NCBI RefSeq assembly: GCF_003386665.1
Contig: NZ_QTUB01000001.1
Span: forward strand, 310,001 to 374,000
From: Xenorhabdus cabanillasii
GTDB taxonomy: Bacteria; Pseudomonadota; Gammaproteobacteria; Enterobacterales; Enterobacteriaceae
Length of the DNA stretch: 64,000 nucleotides
Direction: 5' to 3'
The stretch's first letter is position 1; every line of letters begins with the position of its first letter. The notes beneath the pieces were generated by a model. That model ran no database searches. It was not told the origin of the DNA and saw only the letters and a program-made list of their open reading frames with translations. This document shows positions 54,771 to 64,000 of the stretch, in pieces. The position numbers and the translations under genes are program-made.

Positions 54771-55737
54771 TAATGAACCTCGCCATTTCCAGATTGCGTT
54801 CGTCTAAACTTGCTAATAGTTCCGCAACACACAGCATGGTCTGTGCTGTATGGTTGAGCTGAAAAGCATTGCCCCAGAAAGCTGACGTCAATCGTAGTTT
54901 TCCATCTCGATTTGGATGTAGGTTTAGTTCCATACGACGTTGCTGTAATGGATATGGTGTAAAAAGTTGCCAGTTTTCCGGGATAAAATAGCCATTACTC
55001 AATATGGCAGCCGCGACTTCCCCACCCCAATACTCCATTGATTTTAATGAAATATCTTCCCATGAGTGGATGCTCTTTAATGGGATATAGCTCAATTTAG
55101 GGCGAAGAATCGTTGCATACTCTCGTAACCAGAGCATTTGCAACTCTTCAATTCTCATTAAACGGCGACCATTTTTTGTTCTGCGATAGTAGCGTCGATT
55201 TTCAAGAAATTCAAAAGATTTACTGACCATTCCCAGGGATATTCCCGCTAATTCAGAGAGTGAACGGTACGTTTCATTCAATGTTTCAGGGGCAGACAGT
55301 AATATGAAAAGCAATTTGAGAGTGCCTATAGAAACCTTGCTTTTGATTTGGATATTATTTTTGCTCTTTTTACCCTCAATGCTTAGATATAGTCCTGGCA
55401 CTGAAATCCTGGCGTTTCCTGCTGTATCAATGAAATTCAAGTTGTGGGAAGCGCAATATTTAGTGAGTGCAGGAGTAAGGTAATTACACAGTAACAGACT
55501 TGGAGTATCAGAAAAATAACGTGTGGCTTGCTCATTGGCTGTTATTAGTGTTTCTTTACGATGAATTTTTTTCACTGCCAAAACAAAAGAAAAAGTATTT
55601 CCATCGGGAGATAACAGTTTGGCATAACCATCTGGTTGCCATGATCCAATATTGTACTGGGGTTCCAATTCATATTGCAGTTGGAAGCCAGCGGGAAGAT
55701 TTGCTGTAATTTCTGATAAGAACTTTTCTTCAGGCAT
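54724..55737 (-). CDS. AbiEi-like antitoxin / transcriptional regulator
   Basis: 337-residue protein of the AbiEi-like type IV antitoxin group. N-terminal domain with an Asp/Thr-containing strand FIDTAGNARI after a restriction-endonuclease-like segment, then a winged helix (about 140-210: LKLLFILLSAPETLNETYRS, ISLGMVSKSFEFLEN), then a C-terminal helical part. AGGAG lies 8 bases before the chosen ATG (55737); an ORF start 24 codons upstream would run through the operator. The palindrome at 55755-55777 is directly upstream, so autorepression is likely. Confidence 0.78.
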   Translation of the reverse strand: MPEEKFLSEITANLPAGFQLQYELEPQYNIGSWQPDGYAKLLSPDGNTFSFVLAVKKIHRKETLITANEQATRYFSDTPSLLLCNYLTPALTKYCASHNLNFIDTAGNARISVPGLYLSIEGKKSKNNIQIKSKVSIGTLKLLFILLSAPETLNETYRSLSELAGISLGMVSKSFEFLENRRYYRRTKNGRRLMRIEELQMLWLREYATILRPKLSYIPLKSIHSWEDISLKSMEYWGGEVAAAILSNGYFIPENWQLFTPYPLQQRRMELNLHPNRDGKLRLTSAFWGNAFQLNHTAQTMLCVAELLASLDERNLEMARFINGKYLHLNESTLFSY

Positions 55738-55754
55738 TTTGTTCACTCCTTTTC

Positions 55755-55795
55755 TTTGTTCATGAATCATGAACAAAATAATTTTATGAACAAAA
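55755..55795 (-). promoter_or_regulatory. Operator of the AbiE-like pair
   Basis: Perfect 11-bp inverted repeat TTTGTTCATGA / TCATGAACAAA with one central base (55755-55777), plus a third half site TTTATGAACAAA at 55784-55794. Sits where a promoter should be, 18 bp before the start codon. Confidence 0.8.
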
Positions 55796-55889
55796 CTAGG
55801 GTGGGGCAAGTCAAAAAATACTGATAAATATTACAGAGACAACTGGGTAGTTGTTTGTATTGGAGTCATCGTGTTGGAGTAATAATAGA

Positions 55890-55911
55890 AAGAGGCGAAA
55901 CTTCGCCTCTT
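55890..55911 (-). terminator. Terminator after fbp
   Basis: AAGAGGCGAA / TTCGCCTCTT with a 2-base loop, followed in the fbp direction by TCTATTATT. Confidence 0.75.
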
Positions 55912-55941
55912 CTTAACCATTAATCAACCAGTTGATTTATA

Positions 55942-56946
55942 TTACTCATCCGGAAACTCAGCCATAAAACTTTCGGCTTTTTCTACCATAGATTTAGTTC
56001 CGACGAAAAAAGGCACTCGTTGATGCAGCTTGCTTGGTATGATATCTAAAATCCGGTTAACGCCATCACTGGCTTTGCCGCCGGCTTGTTCAGCCAGGAA
56101 AGCCATCGGGTTGCACTCATACAGTAGACGGAGTTTGCCAGTCGGGTGACTTGCTGTGCTTGGGTAGATGTAGATACCACCTTTCAACAGGTTGCGGTGG
56201 AAATCGGCAACCAGTGAGCCAATATAACGGGTAGTGTAAGGGCGTTGAGTTGCTTCGTCTTGTTCCTGGCAATACTTAATGTACTTTTTCACGCCCAGAG
56301 GGAATTTGATGTAGTTCCCTTCGTTAATCGAGTACATATTACCTTTTTCCGGGAATTGGACTTTCTCATGGGTCAGACAGAATACACCCAGGGAAGGGTC
56401 GTAAGTGAAAGTATGAACACCACAGCCAGTGGTGTAAACCAACATGGTGGACGAACCGTAAACCACATAACCCGCTGCAACCTGACGATGACCCGGTTGC
56501 AGGAAATCTTCTTCGGTAACGGGTTGCCCAACTGGTGTAATTCGATGGTAAATGGAGAAAATAGTCCCAACGGAAACGTTTACATCAATATTTGAAGAAC
56601 CATCCAGTGGATCCATCAAAACAACATACTTCGCATTTTCTGCCCGGTCACCATCAAAGATGACGATCTCGTCTTCTTCTTCGGAAGCAATACCAGCTAC
56701 TTCACCGCGTGCTTTCAATGCTGCCTTGAGTTTTTCATTAGCATACAAGTCCAGTTTCATCTGGACTTCACCTTGAACATTCGAAACACCGCTGGTGCCT
56801 AAAATATCTACCAGACCAGCTTTATTAATGTCCCGATGAATGATTTTGGCACCCAGTTTAATGGCAGAAAGTAGTGCGGTCAGTTCACCCGTAGCATGAG
56901 GAAAGTCGTGTTGTTTCTCGACGATGAATTCGCCTAATGTTTTCAT
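55942..56946 (-). CDS. fbp: Fructose-1,6-bisphosphatase class 1
   Basis: Gluconeogenic phosphatase, 334 residues. Metal-binding motifs EEDEIVIFD and [20 protein letters not shown], and substrate-binding region with [20 protein letters not shown]. Divergent from mpl, as in E. coli. Confidence 0.97.
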   Translation of the reverse strand: MKTLGEFIVEKQHDFPHATGELTALLSAIKLGAKIIHRDINKAGLVDILGTSGVSNVQGEVQMKLDLYANEKLKAALKARGEVAGIASEEEDEIVIFDGDRAENAKYVVLMDPLDGSSNIDVNVSVGTIFSIYHRITPVGQPVTEEDFLQPGHRQVAAGYVVYGSSTMLVYTTGCGVHTFTYDPSLGVFCLTHEKVQFPEKGNMYSINEGNYIKFPLGVKKYIKYCQEQDEATQRPYTTRYIGSLVADFHRNLLKGGIYIYPSTASHPTGKLRLLYECNPMAFLAEQAGGKASDGVNRILDIIPSKLHQRVPFFVGTKSMVEKAESFMAEFPDE

Positions 56947-57116
56947 GACGAAGGCCCTGATTTGGTTATGGTTTTAAAATCGTGCCACACGTTGGGGTAG
57001 CACTTAAGTGCGGGCAGTTTAGCTAAAGAATAAAATGATTGATAGGCCATTGCATTTCTAATCTGTGATTTGATGGTTAGAATAGTGATACACTTCATGA
57101 TATCGGATAGAAATAA

Positions 57117-58487
57117 ATGCGTATTCATATTCTTGGCATCTGCGGTACTTTCATGGGAGGGCTGGCGATACTCGCTCGTTCATTAGGTCACGAAGTTACC
57201 GGCTCCGACGCCAATGTGTATCCTCCTATGAGTACTCTGCTGAAAAATCAGGGTATTGAACTGATCCAAGGATACGATCCTTCACAACTCGATCCTGTGC
57301 CAGATATGGTGATCATCGGTAACGCTATGACACGTGGTAATCCCTGTGTTGAGGCGGTGCTGGATCGCGGTATTCCTTATACATCCGGTCCTCAGTGGTT
57401 ACATGATTATGTTTTACCAGAGCGTTGGGTTTTGGCTGTTGCAGGAACACATGGTAAAACAACAACTGCGGGTATGCTGGCGTGGATACTTGAAGCCTGT
57501 GGCTATAAACCGGGATTTCTTATCGGTGGTGTGCCGGGCAATTTTGATGTTTCAGCACAGATTGGTGAAAGCCCGTTTTTCGTGATTGAAGCGGATGAGT
57601 ACGATAGTGCTTTCTTTGATAAACGTTCGAAATTTGTTCATTATAGCCCTCGTACGCTTATCATGAATAATCTTGAATTCGATCATGCTGATATTTTCGA
57701 AAATCTGGCTGCCATCCAAAAGCAATTTCACCATCTTGTCAGAATCGTACCGGGTATAGGGAAGATCCTTGTGCCCGATAATGACATAAATCTGAAACAA
57801 GTGCTTGGAATGGGATGCTGGAGTGAATTGGAACACCTTGGGGAAACAGGGGCTTGGCAGGTCCAAAAAACCACTCAGGACAGCAGTGCCTATCAAGTAT
57901 ACTATCATGGTGAATTAGTTGGTGAAGTTAACTGGTCATTGGTGGGGGAACATAATATGCATAATGGCTTAATGGCTATTGCAGCAGCTCACCATGTGGG
58001 AATTCAGCCAGAGAATGCCTGTCAGGTATTAGGTGACTTTATCAATGCTCGTCGCCGATTGGAATTACTCGGCAAAGTGAATGGTATCTCGGTTTATGAT
58101 GATTTTGCCCATCATCCAACGGCAATTTTGGCGACACTGGAAGCTCTGAGAAGCAAAGCGGGCAGTATGGCACGCATTCTTGCAGTACTGGAACCCCGTT
58201 CAAATACCATGAAACTGGGTATGAGCAAGAATGATATTGCTCCTTCTCTGGGCCGAGCGGATGAAGTTTTTCTGTTTCAACCTGGTAATATCCAGTGGCA
58301 GGTTGCTGAAATTGCGGAACAATGTGTTCAACCTGCTCGCTGGAGTATGGATATTGACACGTTGGTACGTATGATTGTGGAGGCAGCACAGCCGGGTGAC
58401 CACATACTGATCATGAGTAATGGTGGTTTTGGTGGTATTCATGAGAAATTATTGTCGGCGTTGAATAATAAAGCACATGCTGCTTAA
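57117..58487 (+). CDS. mpl: UDP-MurNAc:tripeptide ligase Mpl
   Basis: Recycles murein tripeptide by joining it to UDP-MurNAc. 456 residues. Mur ligase fold: N-terminal MRIHILGICGTFMGGLAILA, ATP loop AGTHGKTTTAGMLAW (about 108-122), DDFAHHPTAI, and a C-terminal domain. Matches E. coli Mpl in length. Confidence 0.97.
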   Translation: MRIHILGICGTFMGGLAILARSLGHEVTGSDANVYPPMSTLLKNQGIELIQGYDPSQLDPVPDMVIIGNAMTRGNPCVEAVLDRGIPYTSGPQWLHDYVLPERWVLAVAGTHGKTTTAGMLAWILEACGYKPGFLIGGVPGNFDVSAQIGESPFFVIEADEYDSAFFDKRSKFVHYSPRTLIMNNLEFDHADIFENLAAIQKQFHHLVRIVPGIGKILVPDNDINLKQVLGMGCWSELEHLGETGAWQVQKTTQDSSAYQVYYHGELVGEVNWSLVGEHNMHNGLMAIAAAHHVGIQPENACQVLGDFINARRRLELLGKVNGISVYDDFAHHPTAILATLEALRSKAGSMARILAVLEPRSNTMKLGMSKNDIAPSLGRADEVFLFQPGNIQWQVAEIAEQCVQPARWSMDIDTLVRMIVEAAQPGDHILIMSNGGFGGIHEKLLSALNNKAHAA

Positions 58488-58508
58488 TTGATCACAAGCG
58501 TTAAATTG

Positions 58509-58535
58509 GAGGATCGCAGTGATTAAACGATCCTC
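58509..58535. terminator. Terminator between convergent mpl and argR
   Basis: GAGGATCG / CGATCCTC with an 11-base loop, moderate T content on the mpl side. Confidence 0.55.
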
Positions 58536-58620
58536 TTGCACAGAATCTCTGGCAAAATTTTCTCTGGTAGAATGGTTTGCAGTGAGCCGTGTTTTTACAT
58601 GGTTTTGATGGACGATTGAT

Positions 58621-59094
<474 letters not shown>

Positions 59095-59139
59095 TCACCA
59101 TCGTTGAATCCACTATGAAGCCGATATTGTGCAAAAAAG

Positions 59140-59153
59140 TGAATTTTTATGCA
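59140..59153. promoter_or_regulatory. Candidate ARG box upstream of argR
   Basis: TGAATTTTTATGCA differs from the consensus TGAAT-4-ATTCA at one position. It lies 49 bp before the argR start. A clear second box at the usual 21-bp spacing is not seen. Confidence 0.45.
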
Positions 59154-59531
59154 AGGAAGAGAAGAAAAACCTAATGGAGAGCATAATTATATTATTGAGT
59201 CCGGTAAATGTATTGTTAATAAAATTGCATTATTCAGGGGAAAGGAGGAGGATAAGTTAATCAACAGAGCAATTAATAAGATATCAGGAATAATTCCTAA
59301 AAAAGTGCCCATTATCTCATTAACAGATAAGCATTTTGTCTAAAATAAAAAACTTTAGTGTTCCATCATTGGGCTATTAGGTAGATAATCTGTCTGTTAA
59401 CAGATTGTTTTTAATACGTAGTGATGAGTAAGGCTGAGAGCTTATCCTATACTTATACGTATGGGAAATATTGAGTCTCTTAACCAGACAGGTTTAAGTT
59501 TTTTACAGCACTTATTTAAAGGAGTATCAGG

Positions 59532-60470
59532 ATGAAAGTTGCAGTTCTCGGTGCAGCCGGTGGTATTGGTCAGGCACTTGCCCTTCTACTCAAGACCCAG
59601 CTTCCTTCAGGTTCAGAACTTTCCTTGTATGACATTGCTCCGGTGACCCCAGGTGTGGCTGCCGATCTGAGTCATATCCCAACAGCGGTGAAGGTCACTG
59701 GTTTTGCTGGTGAAGATGCAACTCCTGCATTAGTAGGAGCGGATGTTGTATTGATTTCTGCAGGTGTAGCACGTAAACCTGGTATGGATCGTTCAGATCT
59801 GTTTAATATTAATGCAGGAATTATCCGTAATCTGGTTCAACAGGTTGCTAAAACATGTCCAAAAGCATTAATCGGAATTATTACTAACCCTGTGAACACT
59901 ACTGTGGCAATCGCTGCCGAAGTTCTGAAAAAAGAAGGGGTTTACGACAAAAATCGTCTGTTTGGTGTAACTACTCTGGATATTATCCGCTCTAATACGT
60001 TTGTGGCAGAACTGAAAGGTAAGAAACCAGAAGAGCTGGAAGTTCCTGTTATCGGCGGTCATTCTGGTGTCACTATTCTGCCATTATTGTCTCAGATACC
60101 CGGTGTCAGCTTCACTGATGAAGAAGTAGAAGCGTTGACGAAACGTATTCAGAATGCTGGTACTGAAGTTGTTGAAGCAAAAGCAGGTGGTGGATCCGCA
60201 ACTTTGTCTATGGGTCAAGCAGCAGCACGTCTGGGTCTTTCTTTGATCCGTGGTTTGCAGGGTGAAAGTCATGTTATCGAGTGCAGCTACGTAGAAGGTG
60301 ACGGCAAATATGCTCGTTTCTTTGCACAACCTGTTCGTTTGGGCAAAAATGGTATTGAAGAACGTTTAGATATTGGTCAATTGAGTGAGTTTGAACAGAA
60401 AGCATTAGATAATATGTTGGATGTTCTGAAAAAAGATATTGAATTGGGCGAAAGATTTATTAATGGTTAA
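59532..60470 (+). CDS. mdh: Malate dehydrogenase
   Basis: NAD-dependent TCA-cycle enzyme, 312 residues. Glycine-rich [16 protein letters not shown], active-site loop [16 protein letters not shown] with the substrate Arg residues, ITNPVNTTV, and the catalytic His in [14 protein letters not shown]. Shine-Dalgarno AGGAG upstream. Confidence 0.98.
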   Translation: MKVAVLGAAGGIGQALALLLKTQLPSGSELSLYDIAPVTPGVAADLSHIPTAVKVTGFAGEDATPALVGADVVLISAGVARKPGMDRSDLFNINAGIIRNLVQQVAKTCPKALIGIITNPVNTTVAIAAEVLKKEGVYDKNRLFGVTTLDIIRSNTFVAELKGKKPEELEVPVIGGHSGVTILPLLSQIPGVSFTDEEVEALTKRIQNAGTEVVEAKAGGGSATLSMGQAAARLGLSLIRGLQGESHVIECSYVEGDGKYARFFAQPVRLGKNGIEERLDIGQLSEFEQKALDNMLDVLKKDIELGERFING

Positions 60471-60525
60471 TTCAATTAATTCTTAATTTATTAATATACG
60501 AATTAACTTAAATATATTAGATAAC

Positions 60526-60559
60526 AAAAACCGCTAGTTTAAAAAAGCTAGCGGTTTTT
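60526..60559 (+). terminator. Terminator after mdh
   Basis: AAAAACCGCTAG / CTAGCGGTTTTT. Probably bidirectional, ending the Ner-like gene also. Confidence 0.9.
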
Positions 60560-60585
60560 CTTTCAATAATTATATTGGTAGCTAA

Positions 60586-60849
60586 TTATTCTTTTTTCTC
60601 TCTTATTTTCCTTTCTAATAACTCTCCAGTATGAGGATTGAAATAACGGCTTGGCCATATTTCAGACGGATGAATACCTAAGTAGTTTGCTATTATCCAT
60701 TCTCCCTTAGGCCACGAGCGAGAAAGAGTATTCGCCAAAGTTGATGAGCTTAGTCCTGATTCACGAGAAACAGCGGCCAGAGTTGTTCCACGTTTACGTA
60801 AAGCAGCAATAATATCAGCAGGATGCCAATCCGATTTCATAGAAATCAT
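60586..60849 (-). CDS. Ner/Nlp-like (SfsB family) DNA-binding protein
   Basis: 87-residue HTH protein of the Mu Ner / E. coli SfsB (Nlp) family: DWHPADIIAALRKRGTTLAA, RESGLSSSTLANTLSRSWPK and the LGIHPSEIWPSRYF motif. Regulator by family. AAAGGA lies 8 bases before the ATG. It lies near ispB, as sfsB does in E. coli, but here it points away from ispB and is divergent from two MuA-N-domain genes. Confidence 0.9.
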   Translation of the reverse strand: MISMKSDWHPADIIAALRKRGTTLAAVSRESGLSSSTLANTLSRSWPKGEWIIANYLGIHPSEIWPSRYFNPHTGELLERKIREKKE

Positions 60850-60935
60850 TTTTTTAATCCTTTCCTATTAAATTTAGAGCCACATTAGTGGTATAACTAA
60901 AGCGTTAGAGTGAAATTAATAACGAACATGGATCT

Positions 60936-60998
60936 GTTATTAAGAAAATAAAATAACATTATTTTTTCTAAAAATGTTTTTAATTTTTTCTTAATAAC
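60936..60998. promoter_or_regulatory. 63-bp dyad between divergent Ner-like and MuA-N-like genes
   Basis: Outer arms GTTATTAAGAAAA (60936-60948) and TTTTCTTAATAAC (60986-60998) pair perfectly over 13 bp. Inner arms AACATT (60955-60960) and AATGTT (60973-60978) share the same centre. Likely operator or paired operators for the flanking regulators. Confidence 0.6.
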
Positions 60999-61036
60999 TT
61001 CTTTTTTGAACTTGGTTACAAAAATAGAGAAACATT

Positions 61037-61384
61037 ATGAAAAAAGAGTGGTATACGGCAATGGAGTTGACCGGTGTAGGTGAGTTACCTAGATCACCAC
61101 AAGGAGTGAATGCCAGAGCCAAACGTGAAGAGTGGTTGAGACAGAAACGAACAGGTGTTCAGGGAAGGGCAATTGAATATCACTATTCATGTCTTCCTGA
61201 ATCAACATTGGCAGCTCTGGAACTTAATGAAATATCACCTGAATATCAGGTTCAGAAACAAGACCCTCTATCTATCTGGGTAAGTGCGTTTAATCTACTC
61301 ACGGATGAAGAAAAGGAGGTAATTACAGAAGTGATACTACGAGATGGAATAAGAAGTTTTTTGGAAAAAATCGTAGCTACCTGA
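61037..61384 (+). CDS. Mu transposase N-domain-type DNA-binding protein, copy 1
   Basis: 115-residue protein. The first 60 residues match the phage Mu transposase/repressor DNA-binding domain pattern (MKKEWYTAMELTGVGELPRS, QGVNARAKREEWL, GVQGRAIEYHYSCLP). The second half (DPLSIWVSAFNLLTDEEKEV and the tail) has no transposase catalytic residues. So it is a stand-alone regulator, probably domesticated. About 45% identical by eye to copy 2, 75 bp downstream. Confidence 0.8.
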   Translation: MKKEWYTAMELTGVGELPRSPQGVNARAKREEWLRQKRTGVQGRAIEYHYSCLPESTLAALELNEISPEYQVQKQDPLSIWVSAFNLLTDEEKEVITEVILRDGIRSFLEKIVAT

Positions 61385-61459
61385 GGCAGCTTTTGAAAGG
61401 CTAAATGTTTAAAATTTGGCTTCCTCTTTACTGCTCCGGTACAAAGCGAGGAGAGAGAG

Positions 61460-61840
61460 ATGAAAAAAGAATGGTATTCTGCAAAGGAACTCATTGGCCT
61501 CGCTGGTCTGCCATCGTCTCCCCAGGGAGTAAACCTGATGGCAAGACGTGAAGGCTGGGAACAACGCCGTAAGCGTGGAGTGCAGGGAAAAGCACTCGAA
61601 TATCATATCAATAGCCTGCCCGAAGATGTTTTGAATGTACTGACTGTCAGTGAGAACTCGGTTGAGTATTACCGGAACAAACGGCAGGATCCGTTTATGA
61701 TTTGGGTGGAAGCTTATTATCAATTGACCAAGCCAGAAAGGGAGCGAATGGTTAAGTTCATTTTACGTAAAGGACTTGCCAGCATTGTGCAGTATGTAGG
61801 AATTCAAGAGGTTGAAAACAAAGGGAGTATCCCAGACTGA
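61460..61840 (+). CDS. Mu transposase N-domain-type DNA-binding protein, copy 2
   Basis: 126-residue paralogue of copy 1: MKKEWYSAKELIGLAGLPSS, QGVNLMARREGWEQRRKRGV, GKALEYHINSLPEDVLNVL. This is close to MuA's own W-S-x-KE…GLP…GW…R…G-V-x-G-KAIEY…SLP signature. C-terminal half DPFMIWVEAYYQLTKPERERM and a tail. Shine-Dalgarno GAGAGA present. Its stop codon is inside the stem of the hairpin at 61826-61855. Confidence 0.82.
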   Translation: MKKEWYSAKELIGLAGLPSSPQGVNLMARREGWEQRRKRGVQGKALEYHINSLPEDVLNVLTVSENSVEYYRNKRQDPFMIWVEAYYQLTKPERERMVKFILRKGLASIVQYVGIQEVENKGSIPD

Positions 61841-61855
61841 ATAGTCTGGGATACT
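61826..61855 (+). terminator. Hairpin at the end of the MuA-N-like pair
   Basis: 13-bp perfect stem AGTATCCCAGACT - GAAT - AGTCTGGGATACT that includes the stop codon of copy 2. No T run follows. A second small hairpin (CCCAG/CTGGG) lies just beyond. Confidence 0.5.
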
Positions 61856-61886
61856 TACACCCAGGATATACTATACTGGGCCTGGC

Positions 61887-62858
61887 TCAGGAAAGTCGCT
61901 GTACAGCGATGTGGGCTAATCCCACAAGGGCCGCTTTGTATGGAGATTCATCAAGTACTTGTAACGCTGAGATTGCTTTATCTGCTTCTTCCTCCGCCCG
62001 TTGGCGGGTGTAATCAAGTGAACCACACTGTTTCATCGTTGTAAGCACAGTGTCCAGCAAATGGCGGCCATTACCTTTTTCAATAGCTTCGCGGATCAGT
62101 GCTGACTGTTCAGGCGTTCCGTGATTCATAGCATGTAATAGTGGGAGAGTAGGTTTACCTTCGTTTAAATCATCTCCGGTGTTTTTTCCAAGTGTATTAT
62201 CATCGGAATCGTAGTCTAACAGGTCATCAATCAATTGAAATGCAGTACCAAGATAGCGACCATAATCACGTAGTGCTTCTTCTTGCTCCGGAGTTGCACC
62301 AGACAAAATAGCGGCAGAATGCGCTGCTACTTCAAACAGACGTGCCGTTTTACTGTAAATTACGCACATATAGTCATCTTCTGAAATGTTCGGATCATTA
62401 CAGTTCATCAACTGCATCACTTCACCTTCAGCGATAACATTCGTGGCGTCAGACATCAATTTCAGCACTCGCATAGAATTGAGGTCTGTCATCATCTGAA
62501 ACGAGCGAGTATAGATAAAATCGCCAACCAGAACGCTGGCTGCATTGCCATACATAGCATTGGCAGTTGCTTTACCACGGCGCATATCGGACTCATCTAC
62601 GACGTCATCATGGAGTAGGGTCGCTGTGTGAATAAATTCGATCAGGGCAGCAATTTTGATATGTTTCTTTCCCTCATAATGCAGTGCTTTACCAGCCAAC
62701 ACTGCGATCATTGGGCGAATACGTTTACCACCGCCGCTGATAATGTAATAGCCAAGCTGGTTGATTAGCACTACATCAGAATTTAATTGGTTAAGAATTG
62801 TTTCATTAACCGCTGCCATATCATCAGCTGTAAGTTTAATTATCGATTCTAAGTTCAT
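61887..62858 (-). CDS. ispB: Octaprenyl diphosphate synthase IspB
   Basis: Makes the C40 side chain of ubiquinone-8 and menaquinone-8. 323 residues. Two Asp-rich motifs bind Mg2+-diphosphate: LLHDDVVDESD (81-91) and DDLLDYDSDD (about 211-220), with GGGKRIRP (42-49) and GDFIYTRSF. Divergent from rplU, as in E. coli. Confidence 0.97.
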   Translation of the reverse strand: MNLESIIKLTADDMAAVNETILNQLNSDVVLINQLGYYIISGGGKRIRPMIAVLAGKALHYEGKKHIKIAALIEFIHTATLLHDDVVDESDMRRGKATANAMYGNAASVLVGDFIYTRSFQMMTDLNSMRVLKLMSDATNVIAEGEVMQLMNCNDPNISEDDYMCVIYSKTARLFEVAAHSAAILSGATPEQEEALRDYGRYLGTAFQLIDDLLDYDSDDNTLGKNTGDDLNEGKPTLPLLHAMNHGTPEQSALIREAIEKGNGRHLLDTVLTTMKQCGSLDYTRQRAEEEADKAISALQVLDESPYKAALVGLAHIAVQRLS

Positions 62859-63108
62859 GTTTTGGCTTCGGACTCTGATTGAGAGCTATGCTCATTAATT
62901 AGTGTATCAATAGATATCGCGATATGTTGATTGTACTTGAAAAACCGTTCAAATAAATGACAATCGAAAAACTCGGCTTTTTTCTCCTCTGTTCTAATTC
63001 TGCTCTTGTCTTCCAAGAGGTTTTTGCGTAGAATTCGCGCCCTATTGTGAATATTTTATAGCGCGCTCTGGAAAGAATTTTAGGGAGTGCGCGGAAAGCG
63101 GAGTTTAT

Positions 63109-63417
63109 ATGTACGCGGTTTTCCAAAGTGGTGGTAAACAACACCGAGTAAGCGAAGGTCAAACTATTCGCTTGGAAAAGCTGGACATCGCAACAGGTGA
63201 AACTGTTGAGTTTGACCAGGTTCTGATGGTCGCTAATGGTGAAGACATCAAAATCGGCGCTCCAATCGTTGAAGGCGTTAAAGTTAAAGCTGAAGTTGTT
63301 GCGCACGGTCGTGGCGAGAAAGTTAAAATCGTTAAGTTTCGTCGTCGTAAACACAGCCGTAAGCAGCAGGGCCACCGTCAGTGGTTCACTGATGTTAAAA
63401 TCACTGGCATCGCTTAA
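63109..63417 (+). CDS. rplU: 50S ribosomal protein bL21
   Basis: 102 residues. [20 protein letters not shown] start, [15 protein letters not shown] and TDVKITGI C-terminus. First gene of rplU-rpmA(-obgE). Confidence 0.98.
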   Translation: MYAVFQSGGKQHRVSEGQTIRLEKLDIATGETVEFDQVLMVANGEDIKIGAPIVEGVKVKAEVVAHGRGEKVKIVKFRRRKHSRKQQGHRQWFTDVKITGIA

Positions 63418-63425
63418 GATATTAG

Positions 63426-64000
<575 letters not shown>

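Noticed and set aside
59149..59343. 64-codon ORF between argR and mdh, beginning in the ARG-box region
   Set aside because: No ribosome binding site or recognisable similarity. It overlaps the regulatory region of argR/mdh and is likely chance in AT-rich sequence.
61037..61840. Truncated Mu transposases (broken copies of MuA)
   Set aside because: Both paralogues share a complete, distinct C-terminal half, good starts and separate ribosome binding sites, so they look like intact small regulators rather than debris.

Overview
The window is 64 kb of chromosome from a moderately AT-rich enterobacterial genome, most likely Morganellaceae of the Photorhabdus/Xenorhabdus type. This rests on protein similarity judged by eye to E. 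coli orthologues, on E. coli-like gene order (mscM-psd-rsgA-orn-tRNA-Gly-queG-tsaE-amiB-mutL-miaA-hfq-hflXKC-purA-nsrR-rnr-rlmB-rpsF-priB-rpsR-rplI), and on accessory inserts of the kind common in insect-associated members. No database search was possible.

Layout. 1-3.3 kb: an accessory catabolic module of an MHS-type transporter (cut by the left edge), a LacI-family regulator and a nucleoside hydrolase whose C-terminus is shifted out of frame in an A10 run. 4-5.8 kb: a DUF805 membrane protein and an MFS exporter. 5.8-12 kb: mscM-psd and rsgA on the minus strand, then orn on the plus strand. 12.3-22.1 kb: a variable segment around three identical tRNA-Gly(GCC) genes. It holds a giant indolepyruvate ferredoxin oxidoreductase-like gene, a decayed AEC transporter, an EamA transporter, a TTC38-like protein and an HpaB-like flavin monooxygenase. 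It ends in an AT-rich non-coding stretch with DnaA boxes and an IHF-like site, at the position where E. coli has datA. 22.1-34.4 kb: queG, tsaE, amiB, mutL, miaA, hfq, hflX, hflK, hflC, purA. 34.5-36.4 kb: a LysR regulator divergent from an unrecognised 240-residue protein. 36.7-42 kb: nsrR, rnr, rlmB and the rpsF-priB-rpsR-rplI ribosomal operon. 42.2-53.9 kb: fklB, cysQ, ytfJ, ytfK, ytfL, msrA, tamA (frameshifted in an A9 run), tamB, ytfP, ppa. 53.9-55.8 kb: an AbiE-like type IV toxin-antitoxin pair with a near-perfect operator palindrome. 55.9-60.5 kb: fbp, mpl, argR, mdh. 60.6-61.9 kb: a phage-Mu-derived regulatory cassette (Ner-like repressor divergent from two tandem MuA-N-domain proteins, around a 63-bp dyad). 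61.9-64 kb: ispB, rplU, rpmA and the start of obgE.

Functionally the conserved blocks cover envelope mechanics and biogenesis (MscM, Psd, AmiB, TamAB, Mpl), translation and RNA metabolism (RsgA, Orn, TsaE, MiaA, QueG, Hfq, HflX, RNase R, RlmB, ribosomal proteins), central metabolism (Fbp, Mdh, Ppa, PurA, CysQ, IspB) and stress responses (NsrR, MsrA, HflKC, YtfK). The items most worth attention are the candidate datA locus, the Mu-like switch, the AbiE pair with its operator, the two A-tract frameshifts, and an NsrR whose cluster-binding cysteine loop is two residues shorter than in E. coli.
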